64,000 bases of DNA from Siphonodentalium dalli (lineage: Eukaryota > Mollusca > Scaphopoda > Gadilida > Siphonodentaliidae). Location: contig CP136063.1 of NCBI GenBank assembly GCA_032622095.1, forward strand, positions 74,315,980 to 74,379,979. The letters run 5' to 3'. The position numbers and the translations under genes were made by a program. Positions 46,434 to 57,954 of the stretch are shown here, piece by piece. How positions within the stretch are numbered: the first letter of the stretch is position 1; every line of letters starts with the position of its first letter. The notes below the pieces were generated by a model. The model was not told the DNA's origin and did no database searches. It was given only the letters and a program-made list of their open reading frames with translations.

Positions 46434-46899
46434 CCCTTTCAGTGCCAAGTCCGATTTTTGTATCAACCCATATACCCTGTGCCAATGCATTCTCTTATAT
46501 ATGCGAGTCGACCATAGGTCGCCTCGCATATATAAGAGAATGCATTGGCCTAACAAATTTTCATCATTTGTTATTATTTTTTACAATTTTTTACAATTTT
46601 AATACTTTTTTCTTATATTCTACTCTCTTTCAGTGCCAGACTTATTTTGTAGGTTTAGTGCCAGGGAATCTTACGTTTTTCATGGGCATCAAAATTATTA
46701 CTATGAATAACATGCCCCCACGATTTTAACCAGTTTGTTTTTAAATTCGCTATAGCATGCTTAAGCATACCCAAAAACAATTCAACAAAAAAAAAAAAAA
46801 TCTAAAAAAGAATTGTTTTTATTGTTTTTATTGTTTTTATGGCCGATTTTACAGACCGTAAATTAGGGCCGATGAGATCGGCCCCTGGCACTGAAAGGG
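46434..46899 (+). mobile_element. TTAA-flanked element with CCCTTTCAGTGCCA ends and one hairpin
   Basis: TTAA occurs at 46430-46433 and 46900-46903. The ends are CCCTTTCAGTGCCA and TGGCACTGAAAGGG. The 69-nt palindrome is at 46481-46549, close to the left end. An internal second TTTCAGTGCCA lies at 46627-46640. The GATGAGATCGGCCCC segment precedes the right end. PiggyBac-like by target and ends. The plus-strand ORF 46400-46729 is a reading of the repeat and appears in all copies. Confidence 0.87.
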
Positions 46900-47263
46900 T
46901 TAACACTTGTTCAGAATGGTCTATCTCACAGTAAGGGGGGGGGGGGGGGGGTCCCAGCTCACAATTGCATGATTTTTGTAACTGTTGTGAGCTGATATCG
47001 CAATACAAATTGAAGTTATTACTCAGGAGAAGTTTCACGATTGTAACGTCGCAAAGAAAATTTGCTCACAGAGTCACTTAAATCGTACAATTTCGAGTTG
47101 GGACCTTTTCCTTAACTTTACATTACTAAGGAACAGGTATTTTCTAAGAAATATACTATGTACATGCTTTTTCAATGTTATAAACATCAAAAAGGTCATA
47201 GGTTTGTGTACTGGTGGAATATTATCTATACGGGCGTAGCTAGAGTAGAGATTTATGTTTTAA

Positions 47264-47754
47264 CTCTTTCAGTGCCAGGGGCCGATCTGATCGGCCCTAA
47301 TTTTACGGTCTCTAAAATCGGCCCTAAAAAAATATTAAAAATAAAAATAAATGTTTTGTTTGATTATTTTTCGATTTTTTTTCTTCTGGGTTGAATTTTT
47401 TTTGGGTATGCTTAAGCATGCTATAGCAAATTTAAAAACAAACTGGATAAAACCTTAGAGGCATGTTATAACTCAAAACTATCACCAAGTATTCATAGTA
47501 ATAATTTTGATGCCCATGAAAAACGTAAGATTCCCTGGCACTAAACCTACAAAATAAGTCTGTTAAAGAATATAAGAAAAAATTATTAAAATTGTAAAAA
47601 ATTGTAAAAAATAATAACAAATGATGAAAAATTGTTAGGCCAATGCATTCTCCTATATATGCAAGGCGACCTATGGTCGACTCGCATATAGAAGAGAATG
47701 CATTGGCACAGGGTATATGGGTTGATACAAAAATCGGACCTGGCACTGAAAGGG
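47264..47754 (-). mobile_element. Inverted copy of the 46434-46899 element
   Basis: TTAA occurs at 47260-47263 and 47755-47758. The left end is CTCTTTCAGTGCCAGGGGCC and the right end TGGCACTGAAAGGG. The palindrome is at 47639-47707 with four changes from the family sequence, two of them in the stem. It lies 360 bp from its sister in opposite orientation, so the pair could fold together or act as composite ends. Confidence 0.85.
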
Positions 47755-48116
47755 TTAATGTACATACCTTCTGTTACATTAGATAACTCGTCCAGTCCCG
47801 TCCCAGGCTTTGCACGTGAATGTGAGTTTTTCAGACGCAATAGCTGATTGGAAAATGAAAAACTCATATCAACAATATAAAGGAAGTGGAAATCGATGAC
47901 ATTATGCACCGCATACATGATTTCTGTTCGAAACGACGTGAACTAGGTACATTAACCGGAAATAAAGTTCGATTTGAATCTCAGTCGATGGCTAATAACA
48001 CACAAATCCCGGACTTGTTTTGTATGCGATTAAACACACTTAGTACTGTTTATATTGTTCATCCCATTAGCCAAACACACGAACATTTACATGGCAGACA
48101 ATGACATCAGTTAACC

Positions 48117-49106
48117 CTTCCATGACTGGAGCTTCCTGATATTTTGCAAAACCCAGGGCCAATGGATTTGATTATACATGAGAGTCTTCCACATGGAGCC
48201 TCGTAAGTATAAGATAATACATTGGCCTAACAATGTTTATCTTGACATTGTAGGCCAGTGCATTTCTCTTATATGTGCGAGGATCCCAATGGGAGACGTT
48301 CATGTATAAGAGGAATCACTGGCATTGGGATGATAGGAAGACAGTCGGTCATGTCTATATCACCCTTAACAATATACATGAATATTCTATTAATATTATA
48401 TTTATTTGTAATTGTACTTTCCATGTGTGTATATTGTAAATAAAAAAATACCCTATCCTATCCTGGCATATGATATTTAATGCTGCACCAGCACACCTCC
48501 CGTAATGAGCCTCGCGAAAGGGTTTATGAGATAGCATATATACAAAGTAGCTGGACTTTCTCTCTTTCGTATCATATCCTGGCATATGATATTTAATGCT
48601 GCACTAAAACAGCACCCATAATGAGCCTCACGAAAGGGTTTATGAGATAGCATATATACAAAGTAGCTGGACTCTCTCTCGTGTTTTGTGATATTTTCAT
48701 GAAATATAAATTTTGCTTTCTGGATAGACACCTGCAGATACCTGTTAATTTTGTTGGAGAATAAAATCACCAAATGACCGTATTTTATGCCGTACGTTGT
48801 CATACCTACCGTTCGATTGACATCATATCGAGTCGCCTATCTGGCTAAATCGATGTTTTATTCGAGATGGTCCAATGTTTATGACGGAGAGAACGAGATA
48901 AAGATCATGTGCCAGTGCATTCTCTTATTGATGCCAGTCTCCAATAGCACGACTCGCATATATAAGAGAATGCACTGGCTTACAAGTTCAGGGTAAATAT
49001 TGTTAGGCCCATGTATTCTCTTATATATGCGAGGCTCCCTATGGAAAATAGATAATGTATTGGCACAGGGTTTTCGCAAAATTTCAGGAAGCTCCAGTCA
49101 TGGAGG
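48117..49106. mobile_element. TTAA-type element with four degenerate hairpins, next to GPCR 2
   Basis: The left end is TTAA then CCCTTCCATGACTGGAGCTT and CCTGATATTTTGCAAAACCC. The right end is GCAAAATTTCAGGAAGCTCC then AGTCATGGAGGGA, with the final TTAA decayed. Hairpins are at 48158-48226, 48254-48323, 48911-48979 and 49007-49064 (shortened), all diverged versions of the 69-nt palindrome. The middle (about 48335-48895) holds unrelated sequence including a 116-bp tandem duplication and is probably a later insertion. The right edge is 16 bp beyond the stop codon of the minus-strand GPCR, so the element would be transcribed in its 3' untranslated region. Confidence 0.7.
48461..48690. repeat. 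116-bp unit, two tandem copies
   Basis: TCCTGGCATATGATATTTAA at 48461 and again at 48577 starts two copies that both continue with AATGAGCCTC, GAAAGGGTTTATGAGATAGC and ATATATACAAAGTAGCTGGA. It is responsible for repeated peptide motifs in minus-strand ORFs here. Confidence 0.9.
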
Positions 49107-49122
49107 GATATAGGCCATGATA

Positions 49123-50175
49123 TCATGATCCCGATGGCACATCGGCTGCTTTGTTGTGTCCTGTCTCTGTGGTCAAAGGATGAACACGTTTGTGTCGAAC
49201 AAAGATGGAAACCAGTTCCTTTCTGAACCGAGATCCACCGAAGCAATACAGAAAGAAGTTGATTGAGAAATTAAAGTACTGCAACATAAGGGTGTAGGCT
49301 TCAGCAACTGCGAATTGTGCTTCTGTAATATCGATGTAAGGAACAACCAATTCGAATACGCAAATTGGCAGCGTGCAAACAACGAACACTATATTCATAA
49401 ATATCAACATTATTGTCATGGACGATGTTTTGTTAGAGCCCGATACAGTTGTGCTTGCTCGCCTTGTTGCCTTTTGAACAGTTTTCCTACTGTCAAAAAC
49501 TTTGAAGATAATGAGTGAGTTCCCAATTGCCAGCACAGTCACAGGCCCAACAGAAAATATAACGAGGTCGATCCAAGGCCACACCTTGTCGTAAAAGTGG
49601 TGGTAATCGTCGTCGACGCTGTCACATTTTCCCAAAACATTAGAATATCTAGACATGCCATAGAAGAAGTGACAATTTATTCCGGCTAGAAAAATTCCCA
49701 TCACAAGAATTGTAATTAAGCCTAATTTTCTCGAGCATTTGGATGAATGAGGAAACCAGATTGTGAGTGTCCTCTCGCATGTAATAAATACTAACATCCA
49801 TGCAGAGAAATCCGTAGTGAAATAGAGCAGGAATTTTTGGAACTTGCAGACGACTTCTGCCAGGTCACGTATGTCGACGTCATTCATTCCCTGTATCCAG
49901 TTGCGCGTGAGTCCAACATTCAGGACGATAATGTCCGTTACCGCCAAAATTATTAGATATATTGAGATATTCGATCGCCGCATGTTCTTTCTGCACAGCA
50001 CTATAATGGATAGGACGTTGCCTAGCGACCCGATGATGATCAGAATCGGTGGTATATAAATTAAGATCCACACACCGGACTTGTTTTCAATGACGTCACC
50101 CCCACAGTGTTGCAAATAACTGTTTGTTGTTTGGGTGCCGTTTTCGCAACCAATTGTATGGTTTGATCTGAGCAT
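49123..50175 (-). CDS. Rhodopsin-like (class A) GPCR, peptide-receptor type, paralog 2
   Basis: An intact 350-residue seven-helix receptor, clearly paralogous to 30180-31250 along its whole length, including the C-terminal KRVHPLTTETGH. Glycosylation sites are N5-H-T and N12-G-T. TM1 GNVL, TM2 LAVTD, a TM3-end ERT triplet (DRT in paralog 1, DRY in most receptors), TM6 CTLP without the tryptophan, and TM7 NFFLY are shared. Divergence is greatest in the N-terminus, loop 3 and the extracellular end of TM6/TM7, where ligand specificity often lies. An acceptor (ATATTTCAG) ends one base before the ATG, as in paralog 1. The stop is followed within 16 bp by a transposon remnant. Confidence 0.9.
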   Translation of the reverse strand: MLRSNHTIGCENGTQTTNSYLQHCGGDVIENKSGVWILIYIPPILIIIGSLGNVLSIIVLCRKNMRRSNISIYLIILAVTDIIVLNVGLTRNWIQGMNDVDIRDLAEVVCKFQKFLLYFTTDFSAWMLVFITCERTLTIWFPHSSKCSRKLGLITILVMGIFLAGINCHFFYGMSRYSNVLGKCDSVDDDYHHFYDKVWPWIDLVIFSVGPVTVLAIGNSLIIFKVFDSRKTVQKATRRASTTVSGSNKTSSMTIMLIFMNIVFVVCTLPICVFELVVPYIDITEAQFAVAEAYTLMLQYFNFSINFFLYCFGGSRFRKELVSIFVRHKRVHPLTTETGHNKAADVPSGS

Positions 50176-50185
50176 TCTGAAATAT
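50176..50185 (-). promoter_or_regulatory. Splice acceptor just before GPCR 2 start codon
   Basis: ATATTTCAG ends at 50177 on the minus strand and the exon starts at 50176 with A then ATG, exactly as in the paralog. The flanking AACATATTTCAGAATG is identical in GPCR 2 and nearly so in GPCR 1. Confidence 0.65.
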
Positions 50186-50189
50186 GTTA

Positions 50190-51840
50190 ATAATAGATTT
50201 ACATAATAAATATATATATATCGATTTACATTCGGGTTTATACGAGTACGAGGGGATTGGCCATAAAATGGAAGGACGAAATAATTGGAAATATTATTAT
50301 ATGTGTTTAGCCATCATAACATCAACAATGGTTGAAAGAAAATATCATAGCCATGCATGGCTATTGAGAAATGGCAGAATAAACCCTTACCGCTTATCTA
50401 CAAAACAAAGAAATCCAGGCAAACATTTTAAGAAAAAGGCGAGCCCACCACTTTAATACATATCTATTGGCATACAATGTAATACTATACATTTGAGACA
50501 GTAAAATCGAATGTAATGTACGTTCTCAACGTTAACGGCCATGATTATCTAACACCAAATTGGATTCATAAAACTTCAACGCCAATCGCTCGTGTCAAAG
50601 CTATATTTCACAACTCTGCTACTCAATTCTCGGTTAAGGATCAGACGCACGTTTTGCAAAAAACTTTATGGTATTTCAAAATGGAACGTCTAAAATTCAG
50701 TCAGCAATTTCTTTGTGATATTTGGTACAAGCGATTATTGTGAGACAATATTTAAGAAACATCGAGACATTGGATATTATGACCTCATTTATGGCATGAA
50801 AACTATTAAATTTTTCACTGTTTTCAGGTCCCAAGAACTTCTGTAAAACAGACTCATTTCAAAGGTGCAGTTCATATATCCATGATATCATAGCTGGAAA
50901 TCACGAGAAGGGAATTATTATTCTTGATTCGTGAAATTTAATTATTATTTTCATTTAGTAAGGCAACAACCCATCAATAATTTTCTACATTTGAAAATTT
51001 TTATGCATGCCTGTAGATCATTGAACAATTGGGCTGAGATCAGTTATAGGTCGTGGGTTCATAACCAAGTTAAAGTTGTCCATCATATCTCATAACACTG
51101 TGGCCCAATTCCAGTTGATTGCTGCCTGCTTGAGTCAAGGGGGCTCATCCGGTATTCGACTAATGCCGCTTTTCCGATAAATCCTATGCTGCTCGATCGA
51201 GACGCTACGTTTCACTTCTGGTTTTCAAAGTTTGCGTTCACCATTGTTTGACAGCAGAGAAAATACGATAACGTTTCTGGAAGCTAACCACACCCTCTAT
51301 AGTTCCAGTCGTCCCGAACTAATATGTCACCAGGGGATCATACCGATGGCCTTGCTTGGCATCAAGATAGCGTCGTCATTGTTTGTGTGCATTTATCAAT
51401 ACAACAGTGTCAACAGAAAGTAAATAGACCATGATAAAACTGTAATTTGGCTATGAAAACTTGTATTTTGACATGCATTACATTACAATGGAAGCAATTA
51501 TTTGACCAAAATCTACACTTAAAAAGTGCTCTGAATTGCTACGTTTCTTTTCCGACAACATACTACACATTTTGTCCTCTCTTGATAAATTGGCTATTTA
51601 TCTGAACTGATACATGTATTCTTTAATGCCTTTATGGACTCTTGCTTGGTGTTTTTCAAGTACAATTTTCTTTCATTTAAACTGCTATTTGTTCAGCGAT
51701 TGAATCAGTTACATTTATATATCTTTGGTCGGTATTGTTTACTATTTCAACATGCAATAAATGATACAAAGAAAGAAAATACCAATTTGGCCATACGCAT
51801 GCGCTCATCGGCCCTTTATTAAAGCGGTGCTGCTTTTATT
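50190..51840. other. Non-coding stretch upstream of GPCR 2
   Basis: The untranslated first exon and promoter of GPCR 2 should lie here or further right, but no TATA-like element or first exon can be picked with confidence. Short ORFs (50184-50456, 50516-50743) show no domain. Confidence 0.35.
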
Positions 51841-51849
51841 TGCAAATAG

Positions 51850-52520
51850 TAACTACTAGCAGAGTTACCCGGCGTTGCCCAGGTTAAAGTGATGTGAAAC
51901 CCTCTGTATGCTGTGGATATTTGTTGGCAATAGCGAATACTCTTGCTCAAAGTGTTACACCTATTCTCATAAAGTGTATATTCAAATAGCATCACAAAAC
52001 ATGATTCTTACAGTCATGGAATATAAGTAGTGGCCCACCTTGTCGATTGTCATTTTGTTTATCGCGATTAATCCGTTCCACCAATAAAGAAGTATTTATT
52101 TATTTACAACTGCGTATACTTCAGACGTTATAACATGATAGATGAACATCATACAGACATTAGTTCGCAAAAATAAAAGACGACAATTGGGTTTTACATA
52201 TAGAGATGTATCAATCAATCTAGTGGGTTGGACTAAGATCTTGATGACACCTGGCTATCATATCTCCATGAAGATACAGATGTTTTAAAGAAATGTCCAG
52301 GTGCTCTTCTGTTCATGGTGCTATATATTGGCTAAATATCCTCAGTTTAAAAGAAATGTTGCTGCGCATGTATATCAGCCACATGTGCCCGACACAGAGC
52401 GACATTTTGAGTTGTTTATGTTAGTCGACGAGTCTGTTTTAAAAAATCCGCTGTATCGGGCAGATATACCCTTGTCAGATGTCAGTATTGGAGGATCCTA
52501 AAAAGTCATGTGCTACTGAC
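51850..52520. repeat. Start of a composite repeat with CCCGGCGTTGCCCAGG
   Basis: AGCAGAGTTACCCGGCGTTG followed by CCCAGG at 51859-51884 is a motif I recognise as common at one edge of dispersed repeats in invertebrate genomes. Sequence just after it (AAAGTGATGTGAAAC, TCTTGCTCAAAG) also occurs at 17345-17410. The composite probably continues through the array at 52980-54790 and ends at the ACAG microsatellite. Confidence 0.45.
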
Positions 52521-52979
52521 TGCGTTTTCTTTTATATCAGAAGAAAATTTATTTGAATGCACACTGTGACCACTATTTTTGAACAGGCATGCGATACATT
52601 GCCTTATCTCTTGACAAATTGTAACTTTATTCGTGGAAACTGTATTGAATGGAACAGACTCAATTGTGTTATAATATATACATGAGCCATTATAATATGC
52701 AATCCTCTGACGGTTCGATGTCTCTCAGTTTGCAGGAATATATCTATCTCTTAAATAGAATGATAACTATAATTTTAATGCTTCTTCTATGTATCTGTTT
52801 TGCTAGCTCATTATGTGAATGCCCTGATTCCCATCCCTATATAAATATGACAGTTGAGAAGATATAATTGTTCAAGTGACTTAATTGGGTCACCATTTGT
52901 CGAGATTGTGAAATTTGAACGCCAAAAACTCCTTAAAACGATATGGAGATGGCCTGGTGAATATATATAACTTATAGGT

Positions 52980-54780
52980 GGATATCGGCGAATAGCAATC
53001 TTATCAATGATAGTGCATATCCTCTCGCCATCCGTGACCCAAACGACACCAAATGTGATTTAATTCATCGTATCATTAGAGAAGAATGTGTATGAATTTG
53101 GTGGAAATTAGTGCTAAATATATTTGTATCAGCTTTGGTGTAACTGCCATCCTCGTGCATGACTTTAACGGCGCCACTTTTGACATATTTAAACCACGTC
53201 CATTAGACTCATGGATTCATGATATACTGGCGATGATTATATAGGTTTGGTGGTAATCAACAACTAAACAATTTCTTATCATAGTTATTATCTCTCATCT
53301 CCCATCTCTCACACAAACGGCAGCAATTTTGCGTCTTTAAATCACACGATTATATTCCTCGTATCATGGAGAAGAATAATATATCAATTTGGTGGATACC
53401 TGCACTAAAATCAATTGTTGATACCCCTGCAACGCTGACTCGAACGGCGCCATATCGCGGAGGTGATTATGTATGCGTTTGGTGGAAATCGGCGACAAAA
53501 CTATTCCACCATATTTTTAAATTTTGCCGCCCTTCCCCATTTTCTTCTCCTGACACCAACAGCGTCACTTTAGAAAATTTTAACCCGCACCAGTATCTTC
53601 TTCGTAAAAAGTTACCCTCTTAGACCGCCTTGGTGCCATCTCGATTGTACCCCGTGGAGTTATATATAAAACACATACAGACAGACAGAAAGACAGCACG
53701 ATTTGATTCCTCGTATCATTTGTGAAGACGTGTATGAATTTGATGGTAATTGGCACTAAAAATATTGTTTATCAGTTTTGGTGACTCTCCCGTCCCTATT
53801 TCGGACTCAAGCGGCACCAATGTTGTCACCATTAAACAACACACTTAGACTCATTATGGAGATGCATATATATATAATTGGTGAAAATTGGCGAGTATAC
53901 AAATTCGTATCAAATTTAAGGTCCACCGTATCTCTCACCCATAGGGCACCAATTTGGTGTATCTAATCCACACGATTAGATTCCTCGTGTCACGGAGAAG
54001 AATATGTATCAATCTGGTAGAAATCGGCGCTAAACATATTGTTACAATTGTTTGTGTCCCTCTCACCTCTATGCACCACTGACTCGAAGGGCCCCACTTG
54101 TGACATCCTTAGACCACACAATTACACTCATGATATCATGGAGATGATTATCTATAAGTTTGGTGTTAATCGGCGACTAAACAAATTTGTATCAAATTTG
54201 GTGCTCACCCATCCCCTCCCCATATCTCACCCAAACAGCAGCAATATTGCGTCTTTAAATCACAGGATTAGATTCCTCGTATCATGGATAAGAACGTGTA
54301 TCAATTTGGTGGAATTGGCGCTAACAATATTGTGTATCAATGTTTGTCCCCTCTCCCTTTCAGTGGACCCCTGACTCGAATTTAAGATTTAAGCCACACC
54401 ATTAGACTCCTTATTCCATGGGGATGATTTTGTATAAGTGTGATGGCAATCGGCAACTAAACCCATTCTTGTCAAATTTAGTGCCCCCCCCCCAATCGCT
54501 CATCCAAACGGCACCAATTTGGCGTATTTAAATCGCACAATTAGATTCCTTGTATCATGAAGAAGAATATATATCGATATGGTGGAAATTAGTTTTATAA
54601 ATGTTGGTGCCCCTCTCCCCTTCCGTGCACCCCTGACTCGAACGACGTCACTTTTGATACATTTAAACCACACCATTAGATTCTTCATACCATGGGGATG
54701 ATTATATGTAAGTTTCATGGCAATCGGCGACAAAAACAATTCCGCCCCTCCCCCTTTTCTGCCTCTGTGAATTTCTATAT
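52980..54780. repeat. Array of about 370-bp diverged units
   Basis: Recurring segments in order are CGTATCATGGAGAAGAATAT, TATCAATTTGGTGGAAAT, GGCGCTAAAAATATTGT, CCCCTGACTCGAACGGCGCC, AACCACACCATTAGACTC, and ATGGGGATGATTATATAAGT. At least four units can be followed, near 52980, 53340, 53700, 53960 and 54240, with deletions. ORFs at 53366-54374 and 54500-54811 are readings of this array. Confidence 0.75.
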
Positions 54781-54804
54781 AACAGACAGACAGACAGACA
54801 GACA
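54779..54804. repeat. (ACAG)n microsatellite
   Basis: Six ACAG units are followed by ATTCGCAAATATAGATATAG. A shorter ACAG run occurs at 53677-53698, in the same position of an upstream unit. Confidence 0.9.
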
Positions 54805-55385
54805 TTCGCAAATATAGATATAGATTGGTTGAATTTTATTTTTTTTATCAACGTCTTGGGGTTTGGTTGAGAAATGGTTACTCACATTCAGTTCTAAAAG
54901 TATACATTGGGATTCGCGAGCAAATTGTATGGTATTTGGAGGAAATAGTGATACCATTACATATTTTTCAACATTTGTGCCAGAATTTAGGCTAGGCTAT
55001 TTTGAATGCTATGTTTGAAATGCTATGAATATGCTATGTTTCTGTGGGGTCAAGTTAGTAAGTGATTTTGAGAAAATGTATGCCGAAGTGGGACGAGTTG
55101 TAAGCAGAATATATCGTCTTATTGTCACAGGAAAGCACTTTATGCTTTGTATTTTAGTACAAACTAAAATTGGAAAATAGATGGGTTTAAATCAGTAAAG
55201 TGAGTTAATGATCATCGACAAAGACTTGAGGTGTCCCTTACAAGCCAAAGCTATATGGCTTACTTGGTTTGTCAAATTCGACCCACAATTATAGAGCCGG
55301 CATACCATTTCTCAAAATCACTTACGTGCTAGACCCAGTTAGTGTGTATGTGTTGCACATAACACACATGGAATACTGATCGATA

Positions 55386-56035
55386 TTGTGTATTGTGTAC
55401 AAGAACAACTTAAACTATTGTGGTCGTGCATGGTGGACACATTGTTCTCTCGGGCGGAAATATTTGTGTGCATTCAAAGAACAATTAAGTGTGCCGGAAC
55501 TCAGCATCTTTGTGTACATGAACGACACAAGTTTGTGGGTGAGTAACCATACACACACTGTACATCTGTCACCACACAATGTTGTGCATTGCTTATCACA
55601 CAATTTATGTGTATATAAACATAACAAGTTGTGTGGTTGGTCCGCACACGTTGTGTGGTCATTTGCCACAGTTTCATCACAGTGTTGCTCGAGATCATAG
55701 GACCACACAAACTGCGTGGTGATTGTGTGGATCCAACTCACAATTGTTTTAAGAGTGTATAGTTGAATCAAACCGTCTAAAGCGAACAAAATCATAAGAC
55801 AACTATTCCGTCTCCAATTGTATCGCAGTGTGTACCGATCTTGAATCATAACAAACATGAACGTTGACAAACCACTCAGATTCATCAAAATGTTTTTTTT
55901 ATCAATTTTCGCGGCGATATTTGGAAGAAGGAACTGTAGCTTATCAATGTATGTGAAGTAAGAAAAGTAGCATTTGAATAACCGAAACGTAGCCTTCATG
56001 TGGTGTCTAAATAACACATTTTTCAACACTTTCAT
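55386..56035 (-). other. Open stretch of 206 codons, uncertain
   Basis: The minus strand is open from 56035 to 55415. The first half is hydrophobic and basic (FRLFKCYFSYFTYIDKLQFL, then IDKKNILMNLSGLSTFMFVM), the second half is rich in Cys, His and Thr because the DNA carries many GTGTGG/CCACAC motifs. No domain is recognised and no splice sites or family resemblance support it. It may be a chance ORF in repetitive DNA. Confidence 0.2.
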
Positions 56036-56039
56036 TATA

Positions 56040-57106
56040 TGGGAAAACTAATAACCAGAGCAACTTAATAATGTATAATTAAACATATTTGTTTGCACAG
56101 CACTTAGATATACTTTGTTCACATAAATGTTTTTATTTTTGTGCGGAGTATTTAATAAAAAAAACCCCATCACAATCGCTGTAATAAATGATTACTATGT
56201 CGCATTCATACACCTATCTAAGTTAGCGTGATTCATATACATCATCGCTAAAACTGGCCAATCATATATACCAATTATATCTTTGATGAATATATTCTGA
56301 AAGTTAAAAACTTACCATTTTGTAAGTATTTTTACTCTACATTTATCGAAAATGAAACGTGGCGTTTTCGAAAATGTGGTGTACCTTTTATCGGAAATGT
56401 GGCAAAACCAGAGTAGCGGATGAACACAGTGTGAGTGGACCACACTACATATCATTGTCATTGGGCTGAAATATCTGTGACTGCTTTATTCTTCATTATA
56501 ATATATTGGAGTATATGTTGCTATATTACGAAATTAAAAATCTATCTATTTTGAAATAATGGGGACAACAATAAACACCATGCTGGGTCCTGAATTTGTC
56601 CCAAAGCGTCGAATATCATCAAAATCGCTTTCTTCCATATTTCTTCCGGTTCGACCACCCATTTAGCGCATAGTGACCATACTAGAACACTCTGTGTTAT
56701 AATGAACATACCTTATGCATTAGATGTCTTATCCGGTACCAGTCCCAGCATTGGTAAGTAAGTGTGAGATTTCAAGACGTAGTGGGTTATTAGTAATTAA
56801 AAAAACTCCCTCCCATGCACTATAAAGGTAGTGAAAATCGATGGAATAATTCGATGCATACATGATTTCTGTTGGCATCGACTACCTAGGGACGTCAACC
56901 GGAAATAGTGTTCGATTAGATTTGCAGACTCAGTGACGAATAAAACGCAAATCCCGGATTTGTTAAGAAAGCGATTAAACACAATTCCTAGTGATCTGAT
57001 TGGACACGACTCGGTAACTGGTTTCATGGCTGACTTAGTCACGAATTTAACTGTCACTAATCTCCACAGTTTAATTAGTAGATGCGCACCCATCTTCCGG
57101 GATGGT
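56040..57106. other. Non-coding stretch, no feature recognised
   Basis: Part of 56730-57000 (CAGTCCCAGCATTGG, ATTCGATGCATACATGATTT then CTGTTGG, CGCAAATCCCGGATTTGTTA) resembles 47780-48040 in order, so the DNA next to two hairpin elements is itself a shared repeat. No gene is supported. Confidence 0.45.
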
Positions 57107-57110
57107 TTAA

Positions 57111-57496
57111 CCCTTTACCCAACAGAACGGCCCTGTGCCAATGCATTCTCTTATATATGCGAGTCGACCATAGGTCGCCTCGCATATATAAGAGAATGCA
57201 TTGGCTTAACACATATTAAAAATGATAAAATTGTCAAAGAATGTAGAACAATATTATTAAAATTGTTAAAAAATGTAAGAAAAAATTATAAAATTGTTAA
57301 AGAATCTAAGAAAAAATGGTCTCGCATATATAAGAGAATGCATTGGCACAGGGCATAACTGTAACCATCACAATGTGGTCAATGAACCGGTTCCAATGAT
57401 ATCCATATTTGTATGGTGTTATTGAGACAGACCGAAGATATTTTAGGCTGTTGAAGCTTTATTTGGGCGTTTTTGGCCGTTTTGTTGGGTAAAGGG
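57111..57496 (+). mobile_element. TTAA-flanked foldback element, second hairpin half deleted
   Basis: TTAA occurs at 57107-57110 and 57497-57500, with ends CCCTTTACCCAACA and TGTTGGGTAAAGGG. The first palindrome is intact (57137-57205); of the second only the right arm survives (57320-57347). The remainder matches 7674-8065 in reverse orientation, including CACAATGTGGTCAATGAACC. Also carries short internal duplications of AAAATTGTTAAAGAAT. Confidence 0.85.
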
Positions 57497-57954
57497 TTAA
57501 AGCCACATAGCGATTTGCGCTCCAGCATTCACATACAATGTAACAATATTCCCTTTTGAATTGTTCCAGGTATCGAAGTGGTTGATATATACCCGAACTA
57601 CCTTCCAACGAGCATTATCACAACCCAAAGGGTTGTTTTACGGTAACATAAGCGACGCACGTATATTTTTGACGTCAGTAATTTCTATACCCCATCAACA
57701 TGAAAAAAATGTTTTTACATCCGGGCGATTCAGACCTATGGGCCCCTATGGTGGCCGCCATGTTGGAATAGGATTGACAAATTAATAAAACGAATTTATT
57801 TTCTTCTTCGATCAGCCTCCCTATAGCAACACTATTAAATTTGAAAAACAAAATCAACCTTATTCAAAAATAAATGCTTAATGTGGATTTAGCTGACACG
57901 GGCGCATAGCATTCTGCAAACCTCGACAGATTCCGTACCGTTACAGTTAGAATA

